Of a stretch of DNA of 13,360 nucleotides, positions 8,101 through 13,360 are shown piece by piece; the first letter of the stretch is position 1; every line of letters starts with the position of its first letter. Source of the stretch: Holophagales bacterium UBA5704 (GTDB lineage: Bacteria > Acidobacteriota > Thermoanaerobaculia > Multivoradales > UBA5704); the NCBI GenBank assembly GCA_002420005.1, contig DIHE01000077.1, forward strand, positions 1 to 13,360. The letters run 5' to 3'. Below the pieces are notes generated by a model, which ran no database searches, was not told where the DNA came from, and saw only the letters and a program-made list of their open reading frames with translations. The position numbers and the translations under genes were made by a program.

Positions 8101-8603
8101 CGGGGACCGACCTGTTCGCCCCCATCTGGTCGCCGGACGGCCGGCGCCTCGCCTGCGGCCTGGGATTCGGCGGCTCGGGGCTTCTCGACCTGGGCCAGCC
8201 GGAGGGCATCCGCAGGCCGGAGATCCTGCCCAAGGTGGCACCGGGGCAATACTTCGCGGCCTCCTCCTGGTCGCCGGACGGCCGGACGCTGGCCGGCGTC
8301 GCACAGCGCGAGAACGGTGCCTCGCTGCCCGGGATCGTCCTCTACTCCGTGGAGAGCCGCTCCTACCGGCGGCTCAACGGGCGCGGTGCCACCCCGGTGT
8401 GGCTGCACGACAGCCGGCGGCTCCTCTACCTGGACGGCGGAGAGGTCTTCCTGCTCGATACGATCACCCGGCAGGCGCGCGAGATCGAGTCTCCGGCGCC
8501 CGGCTCGACGTTCACCAAAGCCACGGTGAGCCCTGACGACCGCCAGCTGTACCTGATTCGTTCCTCGGACGAAGGAGACGTCGGTCTCTTGACCCTGGAA
8601 TGA
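5181..8603 (+). CDS. Kinase 1: pseudokinase + Hanks Ser/Thr kinase + membrane span + PD40/TolB-like propeller
   Basis: A 1140-residue membrane protein, predicted to phosphorylate Ser/Thr on cytoplasmic substrates. Residues of about 7-235 form a degenerate kinase domain: the glycine loop is LAEGTDS, the beta-3 Lys is Arg37, the catalytic loop is HRRLEP (residues 121-126, catalytic Asp replaced by Arg123 and its Lys by Glu125), and DFG is DLG at 141-143. The second domain, from about 287, is intact: GGGGMGVVYKAED, Lys317, HRDIKPAN with Asp411, DFG at 429-431 and GTPAYMSPEQ. A single hydrophobic span lies at about 570-592 (ITAGAAAVGILGLSAWLLL). From about 600 to the end there are eleven blade motifs of the SPDG type (FSPDG, WSPDG and variants), as in TolB or PD40 propellers, probably on the far side of the membrane and sensing a ligand or protein. 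Its start is TTG. It appears to be transcribed alone. Confidence 0.9.
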   Translation: MIGGALSHYELLETLAEGTDSVWQARDTRSGRLVRLRTFPRGAATDLAAAGVARGLVHPNLSALEEVGEAGGLVFAAWSWSAGETLAERLARGPFHLEDVADLAAQVASALAAAHLRGLLHRRLEPASVLLAEGGWAKVLDLGLADLAGAEVNGSPWRAPEQRRGEPGDARTDVWAVGALLHALLTGLPPGAEGFALPAAAEAPQSLADELRRLLAKTLQPVPADRPAEMADLLLELQALAGTGALRRRSPAGAGSATRPRVAARPAATPAGGARRPAGLIGRVVDHYEIREPLGGGGMGVVYKAEDTRLQRTVALKFLPPELTRDPVAKARFLQEARAASALDHPNICTIHEVAETEDGQLFLAMTCYEGETLKKKIERGPLVIEEAVDVARQIAAGLSKAHRLGIVHRDIKPANVMVTDDGIVKILDFGLAKLAGAAGLTRAGFCLGTPAYMSPEQARGEVDQRTDLWSLGVVLYEMLCGVAPFGGDTDQAIIYALLTEEPKPVRERRPEVPEELERILGGLLAKDPADRYPTVEVALADLKVLAGSTAGATIPSMALQRRPGLPLWARITAGAAAVGILGLSAWLLLRTPPPLRLKFELLTDLEGRESFPSLSPDGLNFLYAQNTPLGGIDILRQRVGGGNPMNLTRTPGDDTQPAFSPDGLQIAFRSERDGGGLFVMGATGESPIRLTAAGYNPAWSPDGQHIVYATEGVFDPTRRSSRSELWSLRLSDRKARRISEGDAVQPSWSPSGRRIAYWGLVEGTAKRVIWTIPAEGGEAVRVTPDDDFYYWNPVWSPDGEHLYFISNRGGSMTLWRVAISERTGKPRGEPEAFTTPAQSSGFLSVSADGRHIAYATDDSRNNLERVVFDPVAGEVHGEPLPVTQGSRAVRDGDVSPDGAWVTYDVAGQQEDLFLVAASGGPARQLTDDVFKDRNPRWSPDGTRILFYSNRGGKYEAWTIFPDGSGLERLAAVPGTDLFAPIWSPDGRRLACGLGFGGSGLLDLGQPEGIRRPEILPKVAPGQYFAASSWSPDGRTLAGVAQRENGASLPGIVLYSVESRSYRRLNGRGATPVWLHDSRRLLYLDGGEVFLLDTITRQAREIESPAPGSTFTKATVSPDDRQLYLIRSSDEGDVGLLTLE

Positions 8604-8616
8604 TCCCTGCTTTGCG

Positions 8617-8624
8617 CTATGCTT
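8617..8624 (+). promoter_or_regulatory. Promoter-like -10 site for the CPTASA-protein gene
   Basis: GCTATGCT (hexamer TATGCT) lies 29 bases before the ATG at 8654, in the 50-base gap after kinase 1. It fits the GCTAnnnT pattern of the other genes, but lacks the TG-n extension and a spaced -35. It suggests that the small gene and kinase 2 can be transcribed independently of kinase 1. Confidence 0.35.
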
Positions 8625-8653
8625 TCCGCACTCTCCGTTCTTCGAGGTGACCC

Positions 8654-9226
8654 ATGGCATTCAAGCTCAAGGATCTGATCATCAGCCTGGCCGGACAGCC
8701 GGAAGGCAAGTGCCCGACCGCTTCGGCGCCGGATCGGTTCTGCCCGACGGCCTCCGCGTTCGATCCCCGTTTCTGCCCCACCGCGTCGGCGACCGACCCG
8801 CGCTTCTGCCCGACCGCATCGGCAGGGGTGGTGTTCTGCCCGACCGCCTCGGCGCCGGTGCTGCTGGTGCCGGCGGCGTTCTGTCCGACCGCTTCGGCCG
8901 GCCTGACCGGCTTCTGTCCGACCGCCTCGGCGGCCGGCCTGGCCGCCAACGCCTGCCCGACCGCCTCGGCGCCGATCGAGCAGGCCGAACAGGCCGAAGC
9001 CTGTCCTACGGCGTCCGCGCCGGCGGCCGATGCCGGCCGGGAGGGCCTTGCCGCTCTGCGACTGCAGCTCCAGCAGGCTCTCGCCCAGGTGGAGGAGCAG
9101 GAGAAGGCGTTGGCGGCCCCGGATCTGCCGGCGACCCTCGCCGAGGCGGAAGATCTGGAGGCCCGCTTGCGCGGTGCCCTGGACGAGCTCCTGCAGCACA
9201 AGGAGACGCTCAAGAACAACGGGTGA
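8654..9226 (+). CDS. CPTASA-repeat protein, function unknown (putative peptide precursor or kinase partner)
   Basis: A 190-residue protein that I do not recognise. It starts with a short amphipathic segment, MAFKLKDLIISLAGQPEGK. Nine identical CPTASA hexapeptides follow, with Cys at residues 20, 30, 41, 52, 62, 77, 88, 101 and 117, separated by 4-10 variable residues and usually preceded by Phe (six of nine). These are the only cysteines in the protein. Residues of about 128-190 are Leu/Glu/Gln-rich and look like an alpha-helical coiled coil (LAALRLQLQQALAQVEEQ). There is no signal peptide and no transmembrane span. The ATG is preceded by GAGGTG at 8644-8649. It lies 50 bases after kinase 1 and 46 bases before kinase 2, most likely in an operon with the latter. 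Roles that would fit are a phosphorylation substrate or scaffold, a metal or redox protein, or a modified-peptide precursor. No maturation enzyme is present in the window. That the gene is real and translated is well supported; its role is not. Confidence 0.85.
   Translation: MAFKLKDLIISLAGQPEGKCPTASAPDRFCPTASAFDPRFCPTASATDPRFCPTASAGVVFCPTASAPVLLVPAAFCPTASAGLTGFCPTASAAGLAANACPTASAPIEQAEQAEACPTASAPAADAGREGLAALRLQLQQALAQVEEQEKALAAPDLPATLAEAEDLEARLRGALDELLQHKETLKNNG
8711..9019 (+). repeat. Nine coding repeats of CPTASA with synonymous variation
   Basis: Hexapeptide copies start at 8711, 8741, 8774, 8807, 8837, 8882, 8915, 8954 and 9002. The amino acids are identical in all nine, yet there are eight different DNA versions (Cys TGC/TGT, Pro CCG/CCC/CCT, Thr ACC/ACG, Ala all four codons, Ser TCG/TCC). 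Only copies 5 and 8 are the same DNA. The repeats are therefore old enough to have diverged at silent sites while the peptide was held fixed. Confidence 0.95.
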
Positions 9227-9258
9227 GACACTCTCGGATCCCACCCCGCCGCGCGCCT

Positions 9259-9265
9259 GGAGGAG
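9259..9265 (+). promoter_or_regulatory. Ribosome-binding site that fixes the TTG start of kinase 2
   Basis: GGAGGAG followed by seven bases and TTG at 9273. The open frame continues upstream through the CPTASA gene, so the start must be chosen. This site and the LIGG N-terminus shared with kinase 1 point to 9273. No promoter-like site is seen in the 46 bases before it. Confidence 0.75.
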
Positions 9266-9272
9266 CCCCCGG

Positions 9273-12200
9273 TTGATCGGTGGCACCGTCGCGGGCTACC
9301 GGCTCCTCGGCCCTTTCGGAAACGGTGCCGGACTCTACCGGGCCGCCTCCGAAGGGGAGGGGCGGCCGGTGCTCCTCCTGTTGACCGTGCCCGAACGGCC
9401 GGAGCCGGAAGCGGCCGAGCGCTTCCGGCGCACCGCCGTGGCGGCGACGGAGACCGGACACCCCGCCATCCTGCCCCTGCTCGCCGCCGGAACCCTGGCG
9501 GACGGGCGTCTCTTCGCCGCCTTCCCGGTGGTCGAAGGCGAGACCCTGGAGGACCGTCTGGTGCGCGGTCCTCTGCCCCCCGTCGAAGCCCTGGGGGTGG
9601 CCTTGGCCGTGGCCGACGTGCTCAAGGCGGCGCGCACCGCCGGGCTCGTCCATGGCGATCTGCGCCCCGATCGCGTGCTGCTGACGCCGGGCGGCCTGCG
9701 CCTGCTGGGCTTCGGGCTCGGCGAGACCGCTGCGCCCGGACCCGCGTTCGACGAAGGAGCCACCGTCTACCGCGCGCCCGAGCGGCTCGCCGGCGCTGCG
9801 CCCGGGCCGCGGGCCGACGTCTGGGCGCTCGGCGTGCTGCTCTACGAAATGTTGGCGGGCCGGCCGCCGTTCGGCGGGTCCGATGACACGGAGGAGGAGC
9901 GGGCGGCTGCGGTCGCCGCGCTGCCTCCGGCCCCGCTCCCCTCACCGCCGCGTGGCCTGGAAGGGATTCTCCTGCGCGCCCTGCGCAAGCGGCCCGAGGA
10001 TCGCTGGCGCGACGCCGGCGCCCTCGCGGCGGCGCTCTCTGCCCTGCCGGGCCTCGCGGCGGCGGGTGGCGAGCTGGCTCCCACCCTGGTCGACCTGCCG
10101 GTTCGACCCGGCGGGGCCGGCTCGCGCAGCGCCGCTTCTGCGCCGGCGTCCATCCCCTTTCCCGGAGGCGTGGGGCGCGACGTCGAGAGCTACCGGCTCG
10201 GCGAGCGGCTGGGGAGTGGCGGCATGGCCGTCGTCTTCCGCGCCGAGGACCTGCGCCTGGGCCGCACCGTGGCGCTCAAGTTCCTCATCCCCGAGCTGTC
10301 GCGGGATCCGGCGGCCAAACATCGCTTCCTGCGCGAGGCGCGCGCGCTGTCCGGCCTCGACCATCCGAACCTTTGCACCATCCACGAGGTCGGGGAGACC
10401 GCCGACGGCCAGATCTTCATCGCCATGCCGTGCTACGAGGGGGAGACCCTGCGCCGGCGCATTCAGCGGGGGCCTCTGGCGCCCGACGAAGCGATCGACC
10501 TCGCCCTGCAGGCCGCGCAGGGGCTCGCCAAGGCGCACAAGAGCGGCATTGTCCACCGGGACGTCAAACCGGCGAATCTGATGGTCACCGCCGACGGGGT
10601 GGTCAAGATCCTCGACTTCGGCCTCGCCAAGCTGGCCGGGACCACCAGTGCGGCGCGCAAGGAGACCGGCGGCGGCACCCTGGCCTACATGTCGCCGGAG
10701 CAGACGCTCGGCGAGGACGTGGACGGCCGGGCGGATCTGTGGTCGCTCGGAGTCGTCCTCTACGAGATGCTCACCGGCCTCAAGCCGTTTCGCGCCGACC
10801 GGGACCAGGGGGTGCTCTACGCCATCCGCAACACGGATCCCGTCCCGCTGCCGGCGCTGTGCCCCGAGGTCCCGGCGGCGCTGGCGGAGCTGGCCGGCCG
10901 CCTGCTCGCCAAGGACCCCGCCGGGCGCCCGGCCTCGGCCGACGCCCTGGTGGCGGAGCTGCGCGGCCTCCAAGGAGGAGCCCCGGCGGGGGAGCCGGTG
11001 CTGCTCGCCGCCCCGCCGTTGCGCCGGGGGCGGGGAGGGCGCCGTGCGGCGGCCGGTGCGGCCCTGCTCGCCGTGGTGGCCCTCGGCGGTCTTCTCGCCT
11101 GGCGTACCTGCCACCGGGAGGCCGGCGGCTCCGGCCCGGTCGAAGTCCGCTTCGAGGTGCTCACCGGGGACGCCGGGATCGAAACGTTTCCGAGCCTCTC
11201 GCCGGACGGAGAGTTCTTCGTCTACGCCAAGGAATCCGGCGGCGACATGGACGTCTTCTGGCAGCGCACCGGTGGCGGCAACCCGCAGAACCTGACGGAA
11301 GATTCTCCCGGCACGGACACGCAGCCGGCCCTTTCCCCCGACAAGCGGTGGATCGCCTTCCGTTCCGAGCGCGACGGGGGAGGCCTCTTTCTGATGGGGG
11401 CGACCGGAGAGTCGGCGCGGCGGTTGACCAGCTCCGGCTTCAATCCGTCATGGTCGCCCGACAGCCGGTCGCTGGTGTTCGCCACCGAGAGCGTGAGTGC
11501 GCCGGGGGGCCGGGCGACCACGAGTGAGCTGTGGCGGCTGGACGTCGCGACGCTCGTCGCGCAGCGCCTGGAGACCGGCGGCGACGCGGTGCAGCCGAGC
11601 TGGTCGCCGGACGGCCGGCGCATCGCCTACTGGAGGGTCCGCGCCGGCAGCGCACAGCGGGAGATCTGGACCCTCCCGGCCGCCGGAGGGGAGCCGGAGC
11701 TCGCGGTGGCGGGGAAGGCCGCCGAGCTGCTCTGGTGCCCGGTCTGGTCGCCGGAGGGCCGGCATCTCTATTTCGCCGCGGATCGCAGCGGAGCCATGGG
11801 GCTGTGGCGGGTGCGGATCGATGCGCGCAGTGGAGCGGTGCGCTCCGAGCCGCAGCAGATCCTGGTGCCGGCCACCTGGAGCGCCTTGCCCAGTTTGTCG
11901 GCCGACGGCCGCATCGCCTTCGTCCGCCAGGAGGAGCGCAGCCGCCTCGTCCGGGCGACCTTCGATCCCGCCCTGGACCCGACCGGCTCCCTGCGCGAGC
12001 TCCCCCTCGGCGCCCGCTCCGTCGGGTCCGCCCACGTCTCCGCCGACGGCCGCTGGCTCGTCTATGCCACCACCCAGCCGCAGGAAGACCTCTTTCTGAT
12101 GGACACCGCCAGCCTCCGCGAGGAGCGGCTGACCGACGATGCCGTGCGCGACCGCGTGCCGCGCTGGTCCGCGCCGGGACGGCGCATCGTCTTCTACTCC

Positions 12201-12761
12201 GAGCGGGGAGGCGAGGGGTACGAGGCCTGGGTCTGGCGCCGGGGCGCGCCGCTCGAACGCCTGACCGCGTTTCCCGAGAAGGTCCTGGAGCCGGTCGTCT
12301 CGCCCGACGGTACGCTCCTCGCCGCCAGCCTCGATTTCCACGGGCCTTTTCTCATCGACCTGCGCAAGCCGCTCACCGAGCGCGCCGCCCGTCCGCTCCA
12401 GACGGCGGGAGGCGCAACGCCGCCGCCGTTCGGTGCCACCTCCTGGTCGCCCGACGGCCGGCATCTGGCCGGCTTCGACGAGCAAGGGCGGATCGTCCTC
12501 TACTCTTTCGCCACCCGGAGGCTCGACGTGCTCGCGGAGCGCGGCACCCTCGCCACCTGGCTGGGGGACAACCGTACGTTGCTGTTTCTGCGCGGCGGCG
12601 CCCTGTGGGCTCTGGACACCGCGACGCGCCGGGCCCGGGAGGTGCTCACCCCTCCGGCGGACGCGGCGTTCTCCTGGTTCACCACGACGCCGGACGGCCG
12701 CGACGTCTTCCTGGTGCAGCGCCGGGGAGAAGCCGATCTGGGGATGCTCACCTTGAGATGA
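9273..12761 (+). CDS. Kinase 2: pseudokinase + Hanks Ser/Thr kinase + membrane span + PD40/TolB-like propeller
   Basis: A 1162-residue paralogue of kinase 1, predicted as a membrane Ser/Thr kinase. The first domain (about 7-270) is degenerate in a different way from kinase 1: the beta-3 Lys is Leu36, the catalytic loop is HGDLRP (127-132, Asp129 kept, Lys changed to Arg131), and DFG is GFG at 146-148, so the metal-binding Asp is lost. RAPERL is kept. The second domain, from about residue 303, is intact: LGSGGMAVVFRAED, Lys336, HRDVKPAN with Asp430, DFG at 448-450 and GTLAYMSPEQ. The membrane span is at about 592-611 (AAAGAALLAVVALGGLLAW). A propeller of eleven SPDG-like blades fills about 620-1162. 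Its early part closely matches kinase 1 (both contain IAFRSERDGGGLF and MGATGES), so the genes arose by duplication. It probably forms an operon with the CPTASA gene. Confidence 0.9.
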   Translation: MIGGTVAGYRLLGPFGNGAGLYRAASEGEGRPVLLLLTVPERPEPEAAERFRRTAVAATETGHPAILPLLAAGTLADGRLFAAFPVVEGETLEDRLVRGPLPPVEALGVALAVADVLKAARTAGLVHGDLRPDRVLLTPGGLRLLGFGLGETAAPGPAFDEGATVYRAPERLAGAAPGPRADVWALGVLLYEMLAGRPPFGGSDDTEEERAAAVAALPPAPLPSPPRGLEGILLRALRKRPEDRWRDAGALAAALSALPGLAAAGGELAPTLVDLPVRPGGAGSRSAASAPASIPFPGGVGRDVESYRLGERLGSGGMAVVFRAEDLRLGRTVALKFLIPELSRDPAAKHRFLREARALSGLDHPNLCTIHEVGETADGQIFIAMPCYEGETLRRRIQRGPLAPDEAIDLALQAAQGLAKAHKSGIVHRDVKPANLMVTADGVVKILDFGLAKLAGTTSAARKETGGGTLAYMSPEQTLGEDVDGRADLWSLGVVLYEMLTGLKPFRADRDQGVLYAIRNTDPVPLPALCPEVPAALAELAGRLLAKDPAGRPASADALVAELRGLQGGAPAGEPVLLAAPPLRRGRGGRRAAAGAALLAVVALGGLLAWRTCHREAGGSGPVEVRFEVLTGDAGIETFPSLSPDGEFFVYAKESGGDMDVFWQRTGGGNPQNLTEDSPGTDTQPALSPDKRWIAFRSERDGGGLFLMGATGESARRLTSSGFNPSWSPDSRSLVFATESVSAPGGRATTSELWRLDVATLVAQRLETGGDAVQPSWSPDGRRIAYWRVRAGSAQREIWTLPAAGGEPELAVAGKAAELLWCPVWSPEGRHLYFAADRSGAMGLWRVRIDARSGAVRSEPQQILVPATWSALPSLSADGRIAFVRQEERSRLVRATFDPALDPTGSLRELPLGARSVGSAHVSADGRWLVYATTQPQEDLFLMDTASLREERLTDDAVRDRVPRWSAPGRRIVFYSERGGEGYEAWVWRRGAPLERLTAFPEKVLEPVVSPDGTLLAASLDFHGPFLIDLRKPLTERAARPLQTAGGATPPPFGATSWSPDGRHLAGFDEQGRIVLYSFATRRLDVLAERGTLATWLGDNRTLLFLRGGALWALDTATRRAREVLTPPADAAFSWFTTTPDGRDVFLVQRRGEADLGMLTLR

Positions 12762-12762
12762 C

Positions 12763-12769
12763 TTATACT
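12763..12769 (+). promoter_or_regulatory. Promoter-like -10 site for the second small Cys-protein gene
   Basis: TTATACT holds TATACT (12764-12769), a near-consensus -10, immediately after the kinase 2 stop and 41 bases before the ATG at 12811. No correctly spaced -35 is present. Confidence 0.4.
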
Positions 12770-12810
12770 TGCGCAGACCACCACCTGCGTTGAGCTCCGG
12801 AGGGAACGGA

Positions 12811-13098
12811 ATGAGATTTCGTATGCAGGACCTCATGATGGATGTCGGGCCCGGGTTCGAGCTCGCCAATGAACGGTGCACCTGTGCACAGTCGGCGCAT
12901 ACGGGAGAGGCGAGGCCGCCGCGAACCGGCCGCGGCAAACCGACGAAGCCGGCGGATCCCGGCCGGTCGCCGCGCTCTCCGCGGGAGGGAGAGGCGCGCG
13001 AGCGGCCCGAGGACGCCCCGTACGAAGCGGCCGGCGCGCCGCCGGCTCTCGCAGCGCTGCGGATGCAGCTCCAGCACAATCTCGCAGCGGGCGCCTGA
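12811..13098 (+). CDS. Second small Cys-containing protein, related at its ends to the CPTASA protein
   Basis: A 95-residue protein of unknown function. It begins MRFRMQDLMMDVGPGFELANER and then has CTCAQSA at 23-29, its only two cysteines. The middle is rich in Pro, Arg, Gly and Glu and looks disordered. The end, LAALRMQLQHNLAAGA, corresponds to LAALRLQLQQALAQ in the CPTASA protein, and RMQDLMMDVG aligns with KLKDLIISLAG. The two therefore look like one family with a similar head, a variable Cys core and a helical tail, here with the coiled coil cut short. GGAGGG at 12799-12804 sits six bases before the ATG. An upstream in-frame ATG at 12769 has no such site and would overlap the promoter. 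It lies 49 bases after kinase 2 and just before kinase 3. Alternatively, it could be a decaying copy of the longer gene. Confidence 0.7.
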   Translation: MRFRMQDLMMDVGPGFELANERCTCAQSAHTGEARPPRTGRGKPTKPADPGRSPRSPREGEARERPEDAPYEAAGAPPALAALRMQLQHNLAAGA

Positions 13099-13146
13099 CG
13101 TCAGGAGCTCTCCTTCGACCAGACGCCCCGCTGGACCGACGGATGC

Positions 13147-13152
13147 GGAGGA
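13147..13152 (+). promoter_or_regulatory. Ribosome-binding site for a GTG start before kinase 3
   Basis: GGAGGA, eight bases before GTG at 13161. The GTG reads VVHYEIL, matching the HYELL and GYRLL starts of kinases 1 and 2, so this was probably the original start of kinase 3. Confidence 0.5.
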
Positions 13153-13160
13153 ACGGCGGA

Positions 13161-13267
13161 GTGGTCCACTACGAGATTCTCCACCCGGTTGATGCCGGGC
13201 TGCCCGTCCCGAGAGCGCCGGTGTGTTTCGGGCCGAGCTGCGAACGCTGGACGGGCAGGGCTCCGGC
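13161..13267 (+). pseudogene. Truncated, frame-disrupted remnant of a kinase-like N-terminal domain
   Basis: From GTG 13161 the frame reads VVHYEILHPVDAGLP, as expected for the first strand of the N-terminal pseudokinase domain. The next recognisable piece, GVFRAELRTLDGQ (13220-13258), lies in the frame one base back, the same frame as the downstream kinase. That frame has a stop at 13190-13192. After TLDGQ the text passes straight into a Pro/Ala-rich linker and the real kinase domain. About 230 residues of the pseudokinase present in kinases 1 and 2 are missing. It could be decay, a -1 translational frameshift, or an assembly error. I see no canonical slippery heptamer. Confidence 0.5.
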
Positions 13268-13360
13268 ATGCCTTCCCCGAGAGATGCGCCCCCGGCGGCG
13301 GAAGCCGGCCGCGCCGTCAGCCACTACCGGCTCCTGGAGCCTCTTGGGGCGGGCGGGATG
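13268..13360 (+). CDS. Kinase 3, start of a Hanks-type Ser/Thr kinase (partial, runs off right edge)
   Basis: Only 31 codons are in the window: a Pro/Ala-rich head (MPSPRDAPPAAEAGRA) and then VSHYRLLEPLGAGGM, the first strand and glycine loop of a Hanks-type Ser/Thr kinase. It corresponds to VVDHYEIREPLGGGGM of kinase 1 and SYRLGERLGSGGM of kinase 2. ATG 13268 is preceded by AGGG seven bases away. A GTG at 13223 in the same frame is an alternative. By analogy it should continue into a membrane span and a propeller, but that part is not visible. It follows the second small Cys-protein gene, as kinase 2 follows the CPTASA gene. Confidence 0.75.
   Translation, partial: MPSPRDAPPAAEAGRAVSHYRLLEPLGAGGM

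Noticed and set aside
8711..9019. Repeat region considered as a CRISPR or non-coding satellite array
   Set aside because: The units are 18 bases with variable spacing in multiples of three, and they vary mainly at third positions, which fits a coding repeat.
8426..9286. Minus-strand frames with AVGQ-type repeats opposite the CPTASA gene
   Set aside because: The repeats are mirror images of the CPTASA codons. Synonymous variation in the plus-strand frame shows which strand is under selection.
11448..13079. Minus-strand open frame of about 543 codons over kinase 2 and the second small gene
   Set aside because: It is antisense to the propeller blades, lacks start signals, and its text has no recognisable motifs.
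8654..13098. Lanthipeptide or other modified-peptide gene cluster
   Set aside because: No LanC-like cyclase, lyase, radical SAM, YcaO, protease or exporter gene is visible in the window. It is kept only as one possible reading of the small Cys proteins.

Overview
The window is about 13.4 kb of GC-rich, gene-dense DNA and looks like a chromosome segment from a member of the Acidobacteriota, perhaps near the Thermoanaerobaculia. This is inferred from three things: a secreted protein of the VWFA-related acidobacterial type (3352-5070, minus), large Ser/Thr kinases fused to TolB/PD40-type propellers, and a secreted metalloprotease with tandem C-terminal domains. There is no sign of a plasmid, phage, IS element, CRISPR array, tRNA or rRNA.

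Left third (1-5070): an exported protein of unknown function runs off the left edge on the minus strand (1-1190). It is divergent from a secreted metzincin-type metalloprotease on the plus strand (1283-3244). That gene converges on the VWFA-related exported protein on the minus strand (3352-5070). The 107-base convergent gap carries two abutting short tandem repeats.

Right two thirds (5181-13360, all plus strand): a repeating gene arrangement. Kinase 1 (5181-8603) and kinase 2 (9273-12761) are paralogues with the same order: a degenerate N-terminal kinase domain, a canonical Hanks-type kinase domain, one membrane span, and a C-terminal propeller with eleven recognisable blades. A small cysteine-containing protein gene lies directly before kinase 2 and another before kinase 3. 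The first (8654-9226) carries nine exact CPTASA hexapeptides in a 190-residue protein. The second (12811-13098) keeps related ends (KLKDL/RMQDL start, LAALRxQLQ near the C-terminus) but has only one CTCAQSA-like segment. A third kinase begins at the right edge. Its N-terminal degenerate domain appears reduced to a short, frame-disrupted stub, followed by an intact kinase start at 13268.

Promoter-like extended -10 sequences of the form GCTAnnnT (one is CTTATACT) lie before all four well-spaced gene starts and before both small cysteine-protein genes, but not before kinase 2. The likely transcription units are therefore: kinase 1 alone; CPTASA protein plus kinase 2; second small protein plus kinase 3. 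The most interesting possibility is an undescribed system in which each small Cys/Thr/Ser peptide is a partner or substrate of the membrane kinase-propeller encoded after it. That functional link is inferred from gene order only. The sequence shows the gene layout and the motifs, not the chemistry.
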